DNA of 64,000 nucleotides, taken from the NCBI RefSeq assembly GCF_018399035.1, contig NZ_CP073760.1:1426001-1490000 (forward strand), in the 5' to 3' direction. Both the position numbers and the translations under genes were made by a program. This DNA is from Thiocapsa sp. (GTDB lineage Bacteria; Pseudomonadota; Gammaproteobacteria; Chromatiales; Chromatiaceae). The notes below the pieces were generated by a model, which had not been told where the DNA came from, made no database searches, and saw only the letters and a list, made by a program, of their open reading frames with translations. Below, piece after piece: positions 8,665-17,768 of this stretch (position 1 is its first letter; each line of letters opens with the position of its first letter).

Positions 8665-9501
8665 TCATTTCCAGTAGTCAACGAACCCCTCCTTTGCAAT
8701 CAACCACTGCGTTTTCAATCGGCGATTGATGGCATCCGCCTGATCGAGAACCCGAGAGACATCGCCTTTAAGCAGAATCCAACTTTTTGCCTTGGGCGCG
8801 TAGATCGAACAGGTATATCCCCACTGCTCCATCAAGACCGCCATGCTCCTGTTGGTATGGAATGCGGTGTGCACGGGAGGCGTCAGATAAAACCACGACG
8901 GGTCTTGCGGTACCCGCTCGCCGACGACCGTATGAACGATCAAGACACCATCCGGATCAACGAGATCATTGACATCGTCGAGATCCTGGCGGCACAAGAC
9001 ATGCTCGAACATCGCGGAGTTGAAGACCACCTTGTATTTCGTCAAATCACCCTTGTCGAGATACGAGACGCCCTCATCCCGCACGAAAGGCTCATACACA
9101 TCCAGCCGCATCGCAAACAGATCAGCGACGAGACGACTCAAGATGCCACGCCCACCCGCATAGTCGAGCATGCTCGAAGCGTCGATGATCGTCCCCGTTG
9201 CCGCCAAACCGAGCATCAACGCCTGCTCGGCATAGGGCGGCGAGTTTGGCTTTTGATCGTAGGGGACTTGCGCGCAATGGTCGTGAAACTCGACATTCAA
9301 CCTCGACCACCGGTCCGCATCGAGTGCTTGATGGGTCATCGAGAAAACGAAACCGCATGAACCGCAAATAGCGTAGTCGACCGAAGGGATATCGGTCATG
9401 AAAATCCCGTATGGCCCATCATATTGCTTGGAAAAATAATAGGCGGTGGGACCACCGCAGATCATGCAATGCATTGTCCGCCCCTGGGCATTGTTCATCA
9501 T
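8665..9501 (-). CDS. class I SAM-dependent methyltransferase with N-terminal zinc knuckle
   Basis: 278-residue protein if started at the ATG at 9501; an open frame continues upstream only because it runs through a hairpin repeat. The N-terminus has two CxxC pairs (CMICGG and CGSCG), the zinc site of sugar C-methyltransferase-like proteins. SMLDYAGGRGILSRLVAD is motif I for SAM and FNSAMFEHVLC the post-I region. Function probably methylates a sugar or bound acyl intermediate; exact substrate unknown. It lies 67 bp upstream of the AMP-ligase gene, same strand. Confidence 0.75.
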   Translation of the reverse strand: MMNNAQGRTMHCMICGGPTAYYFSKQYDGPYGIFMTDIPSVDYAICGSCGFVFSMTHQALDADRWSRLNVEFHDHCAQVPYDQKPNSPPYAEQALMLGLAATGTIIDASSMLDYAGGRGILSRLVADLFAMRLDVYEPFVRDEGVSYLDKGDLTKYKVVFNSAMFEHVLCRQDLDDVNDLVDPDGVLIVHTVVGERVPQDPSWFYLTPPVHTAFHTNRSMAVLMEQWGYTCSIYAPKAKSWILLKGDVSRVLDQADAINRRLKTQWLIAKEGFVDYWK

Positions 9502-9509
9502 ACGGGCCG

Positions 9510-9583
9510 TAGGGTGGATGAGCGCGAGCGAAGTCCACCGAATCCGCGCCGGCGCTGGTGGACTGCGCTGCGCTTGTCCACCC
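9510..9583. repeat. paired hairpin repeat (GTGGA...TCCAC)
   Basis: Two adjacent imperfect stem-loops: GGTGGATGAGCGCGAGCG followed by AAGTCCACC, then GGTGGACTGCGCTGCGCTTG followed by its closing TCCACC. This is a common genomic hairpin in proteobacteria and is a reason to reject the longer start of the methyltransferase. It could act as a transcript-stabilising or attenuating structure, but this was not tested. Confidence 0.55.
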
Positions 9584-9654
9584 GGCAGCGCAAAATCATC
9601 GCAGTGGCCGGTATTATAAGCCAATGCCATTAAATTGCGTTGGGAATGGCGGCA

Positions 9655-9985
9655 TCGCTCAATCAGCCAAGCACGATTTCCAGCAGCGGCACAAGGCTAT
9701 CATCATCGAACAGAAAGTGACCTTTCCGGCCATGCTCCGGATAGACATACTGACCGAGATACTCTTCATTCAGGGAATTCTCGGTCGAGTGAATATCTGC
9801 ACTCGGCACTCCGGCTGAAACGAGTTTCTCTTGAATACCCGAAAGGAGCGTGCCGAGCTCATTCAGCCATTGTTCCTTGCGCGTGCTCCAAGCGGTCGCC
9901 GAGATCGGTCGGCGCCGATGCGACTGGATGAATCATTCGAGGTCGGTCATGAGCAATCTCCAGCGTTCTGTCGATCACCGGAGGA
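9655..9985 (-). pseudogene. deleted copy of the HEPN-partner gene
   Basis: Near-identical to 1,008-1,548 but with about 190 bp missing: the sequence jumps from GATAGACATAC directly to TGACCGAGATACTC. The remaining ends keep scattered substitutions, so this is a decayed copy. It is directly followed by a decayed copy of the lyase gene, in the same order as the originals. Confidence 0.8.
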
Positions 9986-10004
9986 GGTCGGCCCAAAAAC
10001 CGCA

Positions 10005-10575
10005 ACACAGCGCGCGGCGCTTGATGCCGGGCAGACGCTCGCGATGACGGATCAGCTCGTCGAGCCACACCGCCGCCTTGAAGCCGAAGGTGATGGGCGC
10101 CGCCTGCTGCTGGAAGGTCCGGCCGGCCATCACCGTGTCGCGATGATACCGGGTGAGACGCGCCACCGCGGCGATGACCTCGTCGAGCTGGCGCCCGATG
10201 ATCCCGAAACCAGCGCGCATCTGCAGCGCCAGACCGGTATCGATGATGTCCTGTGTCGTCGCGCCCCAGTGAACCCACCGGGCCGACTCCGGGTCGCACG
10301 CCTTGGCGAGTTGATGCACCAAGGGCAGGATCGGGAAGCCGACGCGCTCGTATTCCGCTTTCATGGCGGCGAGATCCAGCCGCTCGGTCACCGCCTCTCG
10401 ACTGATCTCCTCGGCCGCGCGGACCGGGATCAATCCGAGCCGCGCCTGCGTGCGCGCCAGCGCCGCCTCCACGTCCAACCAGGAGCGAAAGCGCCTCGTA
10501 CGAAAAGACAAGACGCATCGCCGGATTGGCGAAGGTAGCGCCGAAGTAACGACTGTCAATCAGACTCGCAGCCAT
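10005..10575 (-). pseudogene. truncated copy of the PcaB-like lyase gene
   Basis: Covers the start of the lyase (ATG at 10575) to about residue 190, then breaks off. A 2-base loss near 10,495 shifts the frame inside FSYEALS/RFRSWL, and the rest of the gene (about 890 bp including the [11 protein letters not shown] signature) is deleted. The intact gene is at 1,659-3,011; the two copies differ by scattered substitutions in the shared part, so the duplication is not brand new. Confidence 0.85.
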
Positions 10576-10729
10576 GTCGTCACCCGATTACTCTAACGAG
10601 GACGGTTTTGCTGTTGTCCGAAGCGGGCCGATTCATGTGTATCCCCAATGTCTTGACCGCGATGGGGAAAACCCGGGGAAGACCACGATTTATCGCGTTC
10701 ATTGCCAAGATTAAACGTGGTCCGTCCCT

Positions 10730-10902
10730 AGGCGTCCGAGAAAGGTGTTGCTGCTTGACACCGCGAGGGCGAAAACTCTCGGGGTTTTAGATAGTTGCTA
10801 GACTCTCGCCGGAGGAAATTTTCTTCCGCAGGCAAATCACCGCTAGCACGTTGAGACGGCAAGCATTTTTGAGATGGCGCAACATCTTTCTCGGACGGCT
10901 TG
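10730..10902. mobile_element. MITE-like insertion with 24-bp imperfect inverted ends
   Basis: 173 bp absent from the parallel copy near 3,165. Ends: GGCGTCCGAGAAAGGTGTTG at 10,731 and its near-complement ending at 10,899 (about 20 of 24 match). It is flanked on both sides by the direct repeat GGTCCGTCCCT (10,719-10,729 and 10,903-10,913), as expected of an 11-bp target duplication. No ORF inside. Confidence 0.65.
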
Positions 10903-10939
10903 GGTCCGTCCCTGTTTATTCTACGGCAATGGCGACCGT

Positions 10940-12085
10940 TTACTTTGAAAACAATGACGCACTCTCGCCGGATCCGGTCCGAAAAAGAATAGACTGCCAT
11001 CTCCTGTCATTGAGCTCTAGAGATCGTTCCCTGACCATGATGTCCGCGTTGCGCTGAGCAACACTCTCCTCAAGTCTAATAAATTCGCTGAACTGCAACC
11101 GGGATATGTCTTTCGTATCAAAAGTGGCTATGCCAACGTCCTTGAAGTGGAGAGCCGGAGAGCTGGATGGATTCAAGAACAGCTTTGCCCCGGAAAGGAG
11201 AAGCTGCGCCATGTTATAACCCCCTTGCTGCCGATGCTGATAAAAAACACCAACGTGTAATCCTGCCAAGAAATCGGCATACTTCGGGTGATCGATGTAT
11301 TGCAAGAGCGGAAAAAACTTCGCGCCGAATTTTTCCTTGCCAAATGCGATGACTTTCTCTCGGTAAACCGTATCGGTTGAACCATACGAGAGCGGCATGT
11401 AGATCTCAATGTCCTCGGCTTGAAATTTAGACAGGATATCGAGTATCAGCAGATGGTTGTTAGATGGGTTTGCGTTGTTCCCTGCAAGAATTCTTTTGGG
11501 CGACAAAGCTTCTTTCGATTTCCAGACTGCGCCCTGTATCGACTTTGCACCCCTCGAATAACGCGCATAGTAGAAACGCGCCTTCGAACGATAGACGTAC
11601 TTAATCAAATCGACGTCATATCGGTTCCAGCATGCAATCCCGTGCAAACGTTTAACGAAGTTACCTTTATACCACTTCTCGTTCAGATAGTGCCGAAATG
11701 GTCGCAAGGCGACATATCGATCTCTTCTGAAGTCACCGCCCCACGTAAACCAAATACATTTCTTTAAGATTGTCTTATCACCGAGACACGTCATCAACAG
11801 CGTACTTGGAAATTGGTGAAAAACAATAGTGTCCGAACCTTGATGCAACGAAATAAATCGATTGATAAGATCGTTGGCATTCGTAAAACACTCTGCTCCG
11901 GACCCAAAAGACGAAAGAGCAAGAGGCAGGAACTTTTCATTCGTTTCGACGATTACATACTGCTCGATGTCAGAAGAATTAAAGACCATCGACACTTGAC
12001 AATACGCCAAGTAATCCTTCACAAAATCTATCTGGGAATTGGCAGATTGAATACCGGAAAATACTGTTAGGATTCTATGGGTCAT
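10940..12085 (-). CDS. WecF-like 4-acetamido-4,6-dideoxygalactosyltransferase family protein
   Basis: 381-residue glycosyltransferase resembling the TDP-Fuc4NAc:lipid II transferase family (PF07429, WecF). Supporting segments are WFTWGGDFRRDR, ILAGNNANPSNNHLLILDIL with the N-rich nucleotide loop, IYMPLSYGS, and FYQHRQQGGYNMAQLLLSGA near residue 300, all in WecF order. It would add a 4-amino-sugar to a lipid-linked glycan at the inner membrane face. Base composition is clearly lower in GC than its neighbours, a sign of transfer. A DegT aminotransferase 7 kb upstream could make the amino sugar. Confidence 0.75.
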   Translation of the reverse strand: MTHRILTVFSGIQSANSQIDFVKDYLAYCQVSMVFNSSDIEQYVIVETNEKFLPLALSSFGSGAECFTNANDLINRFISLHQGSDTIVFHQFPSTLLMTCLGDKTILKKCIWFTWGGDFRRDRYVALRPFRHYLNEKWYKGNFVKRLHGIACWNRYDVDLIKYVYRSKARFYYARYSRGAKSIQGAVWKSKEALSPKRILAGNNANPSNNHLLILDILSKFQAEDIEIYMPLSYGSTDTVYREKVIAFGKEKFGAKFFPLLQYIDHPKYADFLAGLHVGVFYQHRQQGGYNMAQLLLSGAKLFLNPSSSPALHFKDVGIATFDTKDISRLQFSEFIRLEESVAQRNADIMVRERSLELNDRRWQSILFRTGSGESASLFSK

Positions 12086-12096
12086 CGCCGAGTCTC

Positions 12097-12545
12097 TTAT
12101 CTATACCGGGTTACAATCATGATGTAATCGTTTACTTCCCCCGGCCATCGGGCGATGGCGGGGACGATTTGCTCAGGTAACGGGTAGCGGCAACGGCCGC
12201 TCACACGGCAATGCCGACATTCTTTGCGCGCGAGGTGCGCACCCGCTATCGAACAGCCGCTCGCCACACTGATTTCTCCCGTCCATTGTTTCGGAAAGAA
12301 CGCTCCGCCAGCTCGACAACGCCGTTGGGATGAAAACGTTCGGCGGTACGTCCGCCTTTTGTGTTCCTCCGGTCCCGCTCGGTTGGAAAATGCAAAACGC
12401 AAGACCAGACCCCACACCCTCCGACCCAGACCCCAAACCCTCCGACCCAGACCCCAAACCCTCCGACCCCAAACTCTCCTGCCGTCAAAGACATCTTAGC
12501 GCTGGGCATCCACCCGCGCCTCGGCTAAGCACAGGTGAGCCTACG
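12097..12545. other. non-coding stretch with 21-bp tandem repeat
   Basis: No convincing gene. Positions 12,409-12,475 hold about three head-to-tail copies of CCCTCCGACCCAGACCCCAA with drift in the last. Translated on the minus strand this gives Gly/Ser-rich GSEGLGSG runs, but frames on both sides look non-coding. The rest includes a weak hairpin near 12,136-12,152. Confidence 0.5.
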
Positions 12546-12551
12546 TCCCGT

Positions 12552-14429
12552 CTAGGGTTTGCTCCCCTGCGCAGCCGCAGCGGCAGCGCTGGCCGCTCGG
12601 ACCGAGATCGGGATTGGCAGGCCGGCGTCATCGACAACTGAAACGCCGCCGTCGACGACGTCGGTCTGCCAAGCGACGGAATTGGAAAATTCCTCGCGCT
12701 CCTCCCACAGATAGGGGGCGACGAGGAATCCGGCGGCGAAGATCCGATACAGTCCTTCGGCCGAATAAGGGTCTGGGATCACGGACTCGATGGCGGCGAG
12801 CATCTGGCGGACGTCCGCGACCAGTTGTTCGGTGCGGCGCTGAACTTCGGGGTCTTGGGTCATGTCCGGCACCTTGCCCGCTCGGCGCAGGGCACGGTAG
12901 GACGCGATTGACTGGCGCGTGATCTGGATACTCTCGTCGATTTCGACGGGGGTCGCGAGATAGGCGGCCTCGCAGAAGCTGACCACATGCACCACCGCGG
13001 GGCTGGCGTCGTTGCCGGGCTCGATGTCGTCCATCAGCGCCGACACTGCAGCGAGTTGGACCCGTGCTTGGTCGAGGTCCGGCGAGAAGTAATCGAGCCC
13101 GGCGCGTGGTTGCAGGATCACGCGGAAGCGGCCGTCCTCGAGCTCTCGCACCAGGCGCAGCATCGCGCGTGCCTTCGCGAGATCCTGAACGCCCAGGGTG
13201 TACTTCGGTGTATTCAGCATGTTCTGCAGCACGAAGTACCGGACCCCTCGGCGTTTGGCGGTCCTTGCCGCGAGCACGGCGGATAACACGTAGGTCACAT
13301 CGTCGCCACCACGAAACGAAAAGTGATGGGGGATATTCGGCTCGAACGGTTTGCCGGTCGCGGCAATGAAGTCCAGCGTTTGCAGATGCTCGATCAAATT
13401 GCGCCGAACCGGATGCGGTCCGCGCCCGTCGATGCGGCTGAACCACCAGAAGGACAAGGCGTGCCAGGCGATGTTGAGCGCGCGCTCGTGGATCTGGGCG
13501 AGCGCAGGAATGCGCTGAGTGCCGGCGTAAGTGCGCACGAGCATGGGGCGCCCAGCTTGCCAGATGCGTTGGTACTCGTCTTCGGAATTGATCGGCACGC
13601 CACCGCCATTAGGCCGATCTTGCCAATCCTCGCCGAAGCGTTCTTGCGTCAACTGCGAGGTTCCGATCGACAGAATATCCAGATGGCCGCTGCGCGCTAG
13701 TGTCTCGACCCATGCGATGAACTGCTTGATCGCCTCATGCCGATCCGGCGCGAACGGCCCGACGTGTGCACGCATCAACGGCGACTGCCCCCGTGCAACC
13801 GCGTGGTCGACACGGCGTACCAAATGATCGGCGCGGGTACCGAAGCCGGGGTACCCGGAACGATCCTCGCCGCTCAGGCGCCGATGCGCGCCGCGACTCA
13901 ACAGCGCTCGGCCGAAGGCCAACCGGTCGTCATCATAGGCCGACTGACGCAGCAAGTCAGCGGGGATGCGCTGCCGCGGCACGCCGAGGCGCAGCAAGGT
14001 CTCGGTGCTGGTTTCGTCGCCGCGAAAGACCGGCACCAAGCGCCCGTAGCGGCGCTCGATGCGTTCGCAGGCGGCAGGCAGGCCGCCAAAATAGATGCCC
14101 CGCAACTTGCCGTTGCCAGCGCCGAGGAGATCGAAGGCATGAAGTTGATAGTAGAGCCGCCCGAACACCTCCGCCGCCTGCTGCGGGTCCAGGCGATAAC
14201 TGAGGCCAAGCCGGGTGATGCGGTGCTGCCGGAGCCATTGCCGCATTTCAAAGCTGTGCTCGGGCCGCTGGATGCGGTTGGCGGCATCGGTGATGCTCCT
14301 GTCGGCGATCACCACCGGGTAGCCGCATCTGCGAAGCAACCGCGCGAGATGATTGATACCGAGAGTATGCGCATCCACAGACGGACGCACCAGTCCGAAG
14401 ACCTCCCCGGCGAGTACGGGCAATGTCAT
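12552..14429 (-). CDS. cobalamin-binding mutase-like protein
   Basis: 625-residue protein. The first 130 residues form a B12-binding domain: DAHTLG at 19-24 fits DxHxxG, whose His coordinates cobalt in base-off enzymes; GLSYRL (76-81) and the GG of GIYFGGLP (112-119) stand for the usual SxL and GG motifs. The remaining 480 residues resemble the TIM-barrel catalytic half of glutamate-mutase-E-type enzymes only in outline (ILSIGTSQLTQERFGEDW, GGGVPINSEDEY). So a fused carbon-skeleton or amino mutase is inferred. The C-terminus is Ala-rich. Sits 12 bp from the opine-dehydrogenase gene, suggesting both act on the same amino-acid-like unit. Confidence 0.65.
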   Translation of the reverse strand: MTLPVLAGEVFGLVRPSVDAHTLGINHLARLLRRCGYPVVIADRSITDAANRIQRPEHSFEMRQWLRQHRITRLGLSYRLDPQQAAEVFGRLYYQLHAFDLLGAGNGKLRGIYFGGLPAACERIERRYGRLVPVFRGDETSTETLLRLGVPRQRIPADLLRQSAYDDDRLAFGRALLSRGAHRRLSGEDRSGYPGFGTRADHLVRRVDHAVARGQSPLMRAHVGPFAPDRHEAIKQFIAWVETLARSGHLDILSIGTSQLTQERFGEDWQDRPNGGGVPINSEDEYQRIWQAGRPMLVRTYAGTQRIPALAQIHERALNIAWHALSFWWFSRIDGRGPHPVRRNLIEHLQTLDFIAATGKPFEPNIPHHFSFRGGDDVTYVLSAVLAARTAKRRGVRYFVLQNMLNTPKYTLGVQDLAKARAMLRLVRELEDGRFRVILQPRAGLDYFSPDLDQARVQLAAVSALMDDIEPGNDASPAVVHVVSFCEAAYLATPVEIDESIQITRQSIASYRALRRAGKVPDMTQDPEVQRRTEQLVADVRQMLAAIESVIPDPYSAEGLYRIFAAGFLVAPYLWEEREEFSNSVAWQTDVVDGGVSVVDDAGLPIPISVRAASAAAAAAQGSKP

Positions 14430-14440
14430 GTACGTCGTCT

Positions 14441-15532
14441 TCAGCTCAACTGTGCGGTGATTTGCGAGGGGCTGAGGCCGGCGAGCCCCAAGCGTTCCAG
14501 GGTGCGGCCCTCCGCCCGGAAGTCGCGGCCGAGAATTGCGCTACCGAGATCGATCAGTGCATCCATCAGCGGCGTCTCAATCCCGGCAGCAGCACCAAGC
14601 GCGGCCATCGGCACCAGTCCGGTCGGCAAATCCTCCGTCAACAAGCGCGAATTCAGGGCAGTCGGTGCAAGAATATCACTGTAGGCAGGGTTATTGCGAA
14701 AGCGCGTGCATAGGGTATCACCCTCAGTCATTGGGTAGGCTCTCTTGATCCAATCAAAAATGCTATACAGCCGGATACCGAAAGCGGCGCCGATGGCGAT
14801 ACGTTCGCGATCGAGCGCGAGCAAGCACTCCGCCAAACACGGCGTCATATCCCGATACAGGTAGAAGCCGTCGCCGCGCTCGATCGCGGCGGCGTTGAAC
14901 AAAACGATCGCCGGATGGAAGATGGCGCCGATGTTCTCCAAACCCGTGTGCAACACCGTGGGAGCGGCCTGGAAGCAGTCGAACAAGGGGCTCACGCGTC
15001 GCAGCACCAACTCGATATCCGCCGCAGGATAGGCCGCAACCGGGACCAATGCCTTGGTCCCGATGAGGTTGACGCAGGCCGCTTCCGCACGACAGGCATA
15101 AACCAGGCTTTGCGCCTCCGCAACCAGGATTCCCCGCGCGCAAGGCAGACGCGCAATGGTCGCGCGAACGACGATCGCACCGCCGGTGCGACCCGGACAA
15201 AGCAAGATACATTGACCCGCTTCAAGCAGCGGGGCGAGCCGTGTGGCGATGGATTCATGCGCATCGGCGGTGGTCACCACCAGGATCAAGGCTGCGCCCC
15301 GAACCGCCTCGGCGAGGTCCGTTGTACACTGCGGCAACGGCACATCCGCAGCGAGACATCCGCGCAATCGGATGTGCCCTGCGTCGCGCAGCGTCTGCAA
15401 CCGCTCAGCATCCCGGTTCCATAGGCGTACGCCGAACCCGCGCCGGGCCAGCGACCCGGCGAGCGCGAGCCCGCCACTGCCCGCCCCCAACACCGCGATC
15501 TCACTGTCTCTGTCAGCCGCCGCGTGGGTCAT
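14441..15532 (-). CDS. NAD/NADP octopine/nopaline dehydrogenase family protein
   Basis: 363 residues from ATG 15532, chosen because this ATG overlaps the upstream stop (ATGA). GAGSGG at 16-21 is the dinucleotide-binding loop; the C-terminal half (TGLENIGAIFHPAIVLFNAA, then FYLYRDMTPCLAECL) matches the opine dehydrogenase catalytic domain with the conserved His. Family members reductively join an amino acid and a keto acid, or reduce related substrates. With the ATP-grasp gene overlapping by 4 bp, it probably builds an unusual amino-acid-derived group for the glycan; that is inference. Confidence 0.8.
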   Translation of the reverse strand: MTHAAADRDSEIAVLGAGSGGLALAGSLARRGFGVRLWNRDAERLQTLRDAGHIRLRGCLAADVPLPQCTTDLAEAVRGAALILVVTTADAHESIATRLAPLLEAGQCILLCPGRTGGAIVVRATIARLPCARGILVAEAQSLVYACRAEAACVNLIGTKALVPVAAYPAADIELVLRRVSPLFDCFQAAPTVLHTGLENIGAIFHPAIVLFNAAAIERGDGFYLYRDMTPCLAECLLALDRERIAIGAAFGIRLYSIFDWIKRAYPMTEGDTLCTRFRNNPAYSDILAPTALNSRLLTEDLPTGLVPMAALGAAAGIETPLMDALIDLGSAILGRDFRAEGRTLERLGLAGLSPSQITAQLS

Positions 15533-16779
15533 GCCGCGCGGGAACCACGCATTCCGGTGACCGGATGACGAAGGCGGATATCGATGCCCTGATCGTCGAG
15601 GACGCGGAGCTCCTGCTCGGCCCTGGTCAGCTTCTCGACGAGAGCGGCCTGGGTCTGCGCCGAGCACAGATAGGACAGGGGTCGGTCACGGCTCGCGGTA
15701 TGACCGGCGATCTGCGCGCCCGGCAATTTGTACAGGAACGCCTCGTCGATGACGCCGTCCGCCTGCAGTTCAGCCAGTCCATCGATCTCGAGGTAGCTAC
15801 CGGGATGGCAGTAGACGTAGGTCATCGCGGCAAATGCGGGCCCCGGTGCGAACTGCAAGGGCCCGCGCCAGGTGCCGAAGCTCACATCCACATAGGCCTG
15901 CAGGAGATCAAACCCGGTTACCCGCTCAACAAACGCATACTTACCGCCGCCGGCGATCCTGACACCAAACTCCAGCACGCTCAGACCCTGCGCGGATTGA
16001 ATCAGTTGTACGAGCAGCGGCCCGACACCGATTCCAAAACCGTCGACGATCGCCTGCACGATCTTCTGAACTTCGGCGATCAGCGAGTCGGAGTCGAGCG
16101 CGGGATGCCAGCTGCGCACGATCGGGAACTGGCGCAGCTCTGGTAGTTTCTCGGATTCCGTGATCATAAGAACCTGCGCAATGCCCTGATCGACAAAGGC
16201 GTCGATCGATAGCTCCCGACCCTCGACGAACGCCTCGACCAACGCCTGCCCGGTGCGGCTCCACTCCCGCGCCCGCCCGAGCGCGGAACGCAGCTCCTCC
16301 TCGTTGTCGACGCGTTCGACCCCCAGTGAACCCGCACAATCACAGGGCTTCACCACCGCGGGAAAGACCACGGTCGGGAGCGCTGCGCCCGCCTGCGTGT
16401 GCCAGACCATGGGCGCCGCTGTTGGAATACCCAGATCCCTCAACCTACGTTTCATCTCGCCCTTGTGGGTGACCAGATCGACGATGTCGGGACTCACTGG
16501 AAACCCAAGCCCCAGCACGGCGGAAACCCTTGCACCGGTGACCAGCGCCGGATCGGTTCCGGAGGTGAGGACCTTACCGACGCGCTCGACCTTCGCCAGG
16601 TCGAGGATCGCGCCTTCGTCCAGGGTACTGACGCAAAAATGCCTCGCTCCCGTTTCGACCGCGGGGGGGCGCTCGTAGTAGTCGGCAAAGATCACCTCAT
16701 GCCCCGTCGCCTGTAGTTTCCTGATCAGCGCGGCTTGATCGGGTCCGCCACCCAAGACGAGTATTTTCATGGTATCCAA
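15529..16779 (-). CDS. ATP-grasp domain protein
   Basis: 416 residues. N-terminal Rossmann-like part MDTMKILVLGGGPDQAALIR; ATP-grasp core from about residue 105: HKGEMKRRLRDLGIPTA, FPAVVKPCDCAGSLGVERV with the ATP-binding Lys, ALVEAFVEGRELSIDAFV, and a Mg-binding LEFGVRIAGGGKY. This is the carboxylate-amine ligase arrangement (CPSase large subunit-like). It likely forms an amide bond for a glycan substituent. Translation is coupled to the opine dehydrogenase downstream. Confidence 0.85.
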   Translation of the reverse strand: MDTMKILVLGGGPDQAALIRKLQATGHEVIFADYYERPPAVETGARHFCVSTLDEGAILDLAKVERVGKVLTSGTDPALVTGARVSAVLGLGFPVSPDIVDLVTHKGEMKRRLRDLGIPTAAPMVWHTQAGAALPTVVFPAVVKPCDCAGSLGVERVDNEEELRSALGRAREWSRTGQALVEAFVEGRELSIDAFVDQGIAQVLMITESEKLPELRQFPIVRSWHPALDSDSLIAEVQKIVQAIVDGFGIGVGPLLVQLIQSAQGLSVLEFGVRIAGGGKYAFVERVTGFDLLQAYVDVSFGTWRGPLQFAPGPAFAAMTYVYCHPGSYLEIDGLAELQADGVIDEAFLYKLPGAQIAGHTASRDRPLSYLCSAQTQAALVEKLTRAEQELRVLDDQGIDIRLRHPVTGMRGSRAA

Positions 16780-16907
16780 TGCTGTCTCTCACGGCAGCGT
16801 CGAGAAAACGCTGCAAGCGGCAAACATGGCAGGCGAAAAGTCGGCGTCCGCCGGAAGCCTGCCACAGCCGCATCGTGAAGTGTGATGGTGAACGCCCTAC
16901 CGGAACC

Positions 16908-17723
16908 TCATCGCACGGCGATCAAGGTGGGATAGGTCAGATGGAAGATCAGTGGGTTGCCAGCGAAATACGGTTCCACCGTTCGCATCAGCTCCGCGAG
17001 CAGCGCCGGGCGAGGGTCGGCGGCGGAATCGACATCCAGGGGCGCATTCAATGCACCTATTGTGTTCACCCAGCCGATGAACGTCTCGAACGTCCAACTC
17101 TTTTCGACATGAAATGCCAGTTCCTCGACATAACGAAAGCCTGCATTAGCGCGAAACGTCTTGGTCGCTTCCGGCCAGGCCCAAGATCGAAGCGCGCTTG
17201 AATGTGACACTGTGAAGCGGTTGACCTCGCTCTGAAACGCTTGATAGGCGCGGCTGACCACCCAGGCATCAATGGCATGGGGATAACGATGCCAAAAAGC
17301 ACAAAGAACACCGCCGACTCGCAAGATCCGCAACACCTCCGCAGGAAAAAACTCCGGGTTCATCCAATGCAGCGCACTTGAACAGGAGACGATGTCGACA
17401 CAAGCATCAGCCAATCCCGTCGAGTGCCCAAGTCCTTGTTGAAAGTGAACATTTGGCAAAGATGTCCGCTTTACCGCTTCGGCACGCATCGCGTCCGATG
17501 GCTCGATACCAATCACGTCGTCCGCGACTGGAGCCCAACACCGAGTGCTCAAACCGGTGCCGGCCCCCACATCGACGACCAAGCGTGGTCGCTCACGAGT
17601 GATACGCAGCGCGGTCTCCACGATCGATTGCGGTGTCGGTACGCGATAGCGATCGTAGCGGTCTGGGGACCACCGTACCGCGTCGCGCCCGGCTTCGAAA
17701 CGCCGGTGGATTGCGTTAGTCAT
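16908..17723 (-). CDS. class I SAM-dependent methyltransferase
   Basis: 271 residues; motif I VVDVGAGTGLSTRCWAPVAD near residue 48, then VIGIEPSDAMRAEAV (acidic loop binding the ribose) and IVSCSSALHWMNPEFF. UbiE/COQ5-like fold. The target is unknown, presumably a sugar or lipid intermediate of the operon. A 128-bp gap separates it from the ATP-grasp gene; the gap holds nothing obvious. Confidence 0.8.
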   Translation of the reverse strand: MTNAIHRRFEAGRDAVRWSPDRYDRYRVPTPQSIVETALRITRERPRLVVDVGAGTGLSTRCWAPVADDVIGIEPSDAMRAEAVKRTSLPNVHFQQGLGHSTGLADACVDIVSCSSALHWMNPEFFPAEVLRILRVGGVLCAFWHRYPHAIDAWVVSRAYQAFQSEVNRFTVSHSSALRSWAWPEATKTFRANAGFRYVEELAFHVEKSWTFETFIGWVNTIGALNAPLDVDSAADPRPALLAELMRTVEPYFAGNPLIFHLTYPTLIAVR

Positions 17724-17768
17724 ACGCGGCCCTGCCGTAGACGCAACATTAGAAGAACGATTGACAAA

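Noticed and set aside
12173..12509. Gly/Ser repeat protein (GSEGLGSG)
   Set aside because: Produced by a 21-bp DNA tandem repeat readable in several frames; no start site or flanking domain supports it.
13737..14684. 315-residue plus-strand open frame
   Set aside because: Antisense to the B12-binding protein and the opine dehydrogenase, both supported by motifs.
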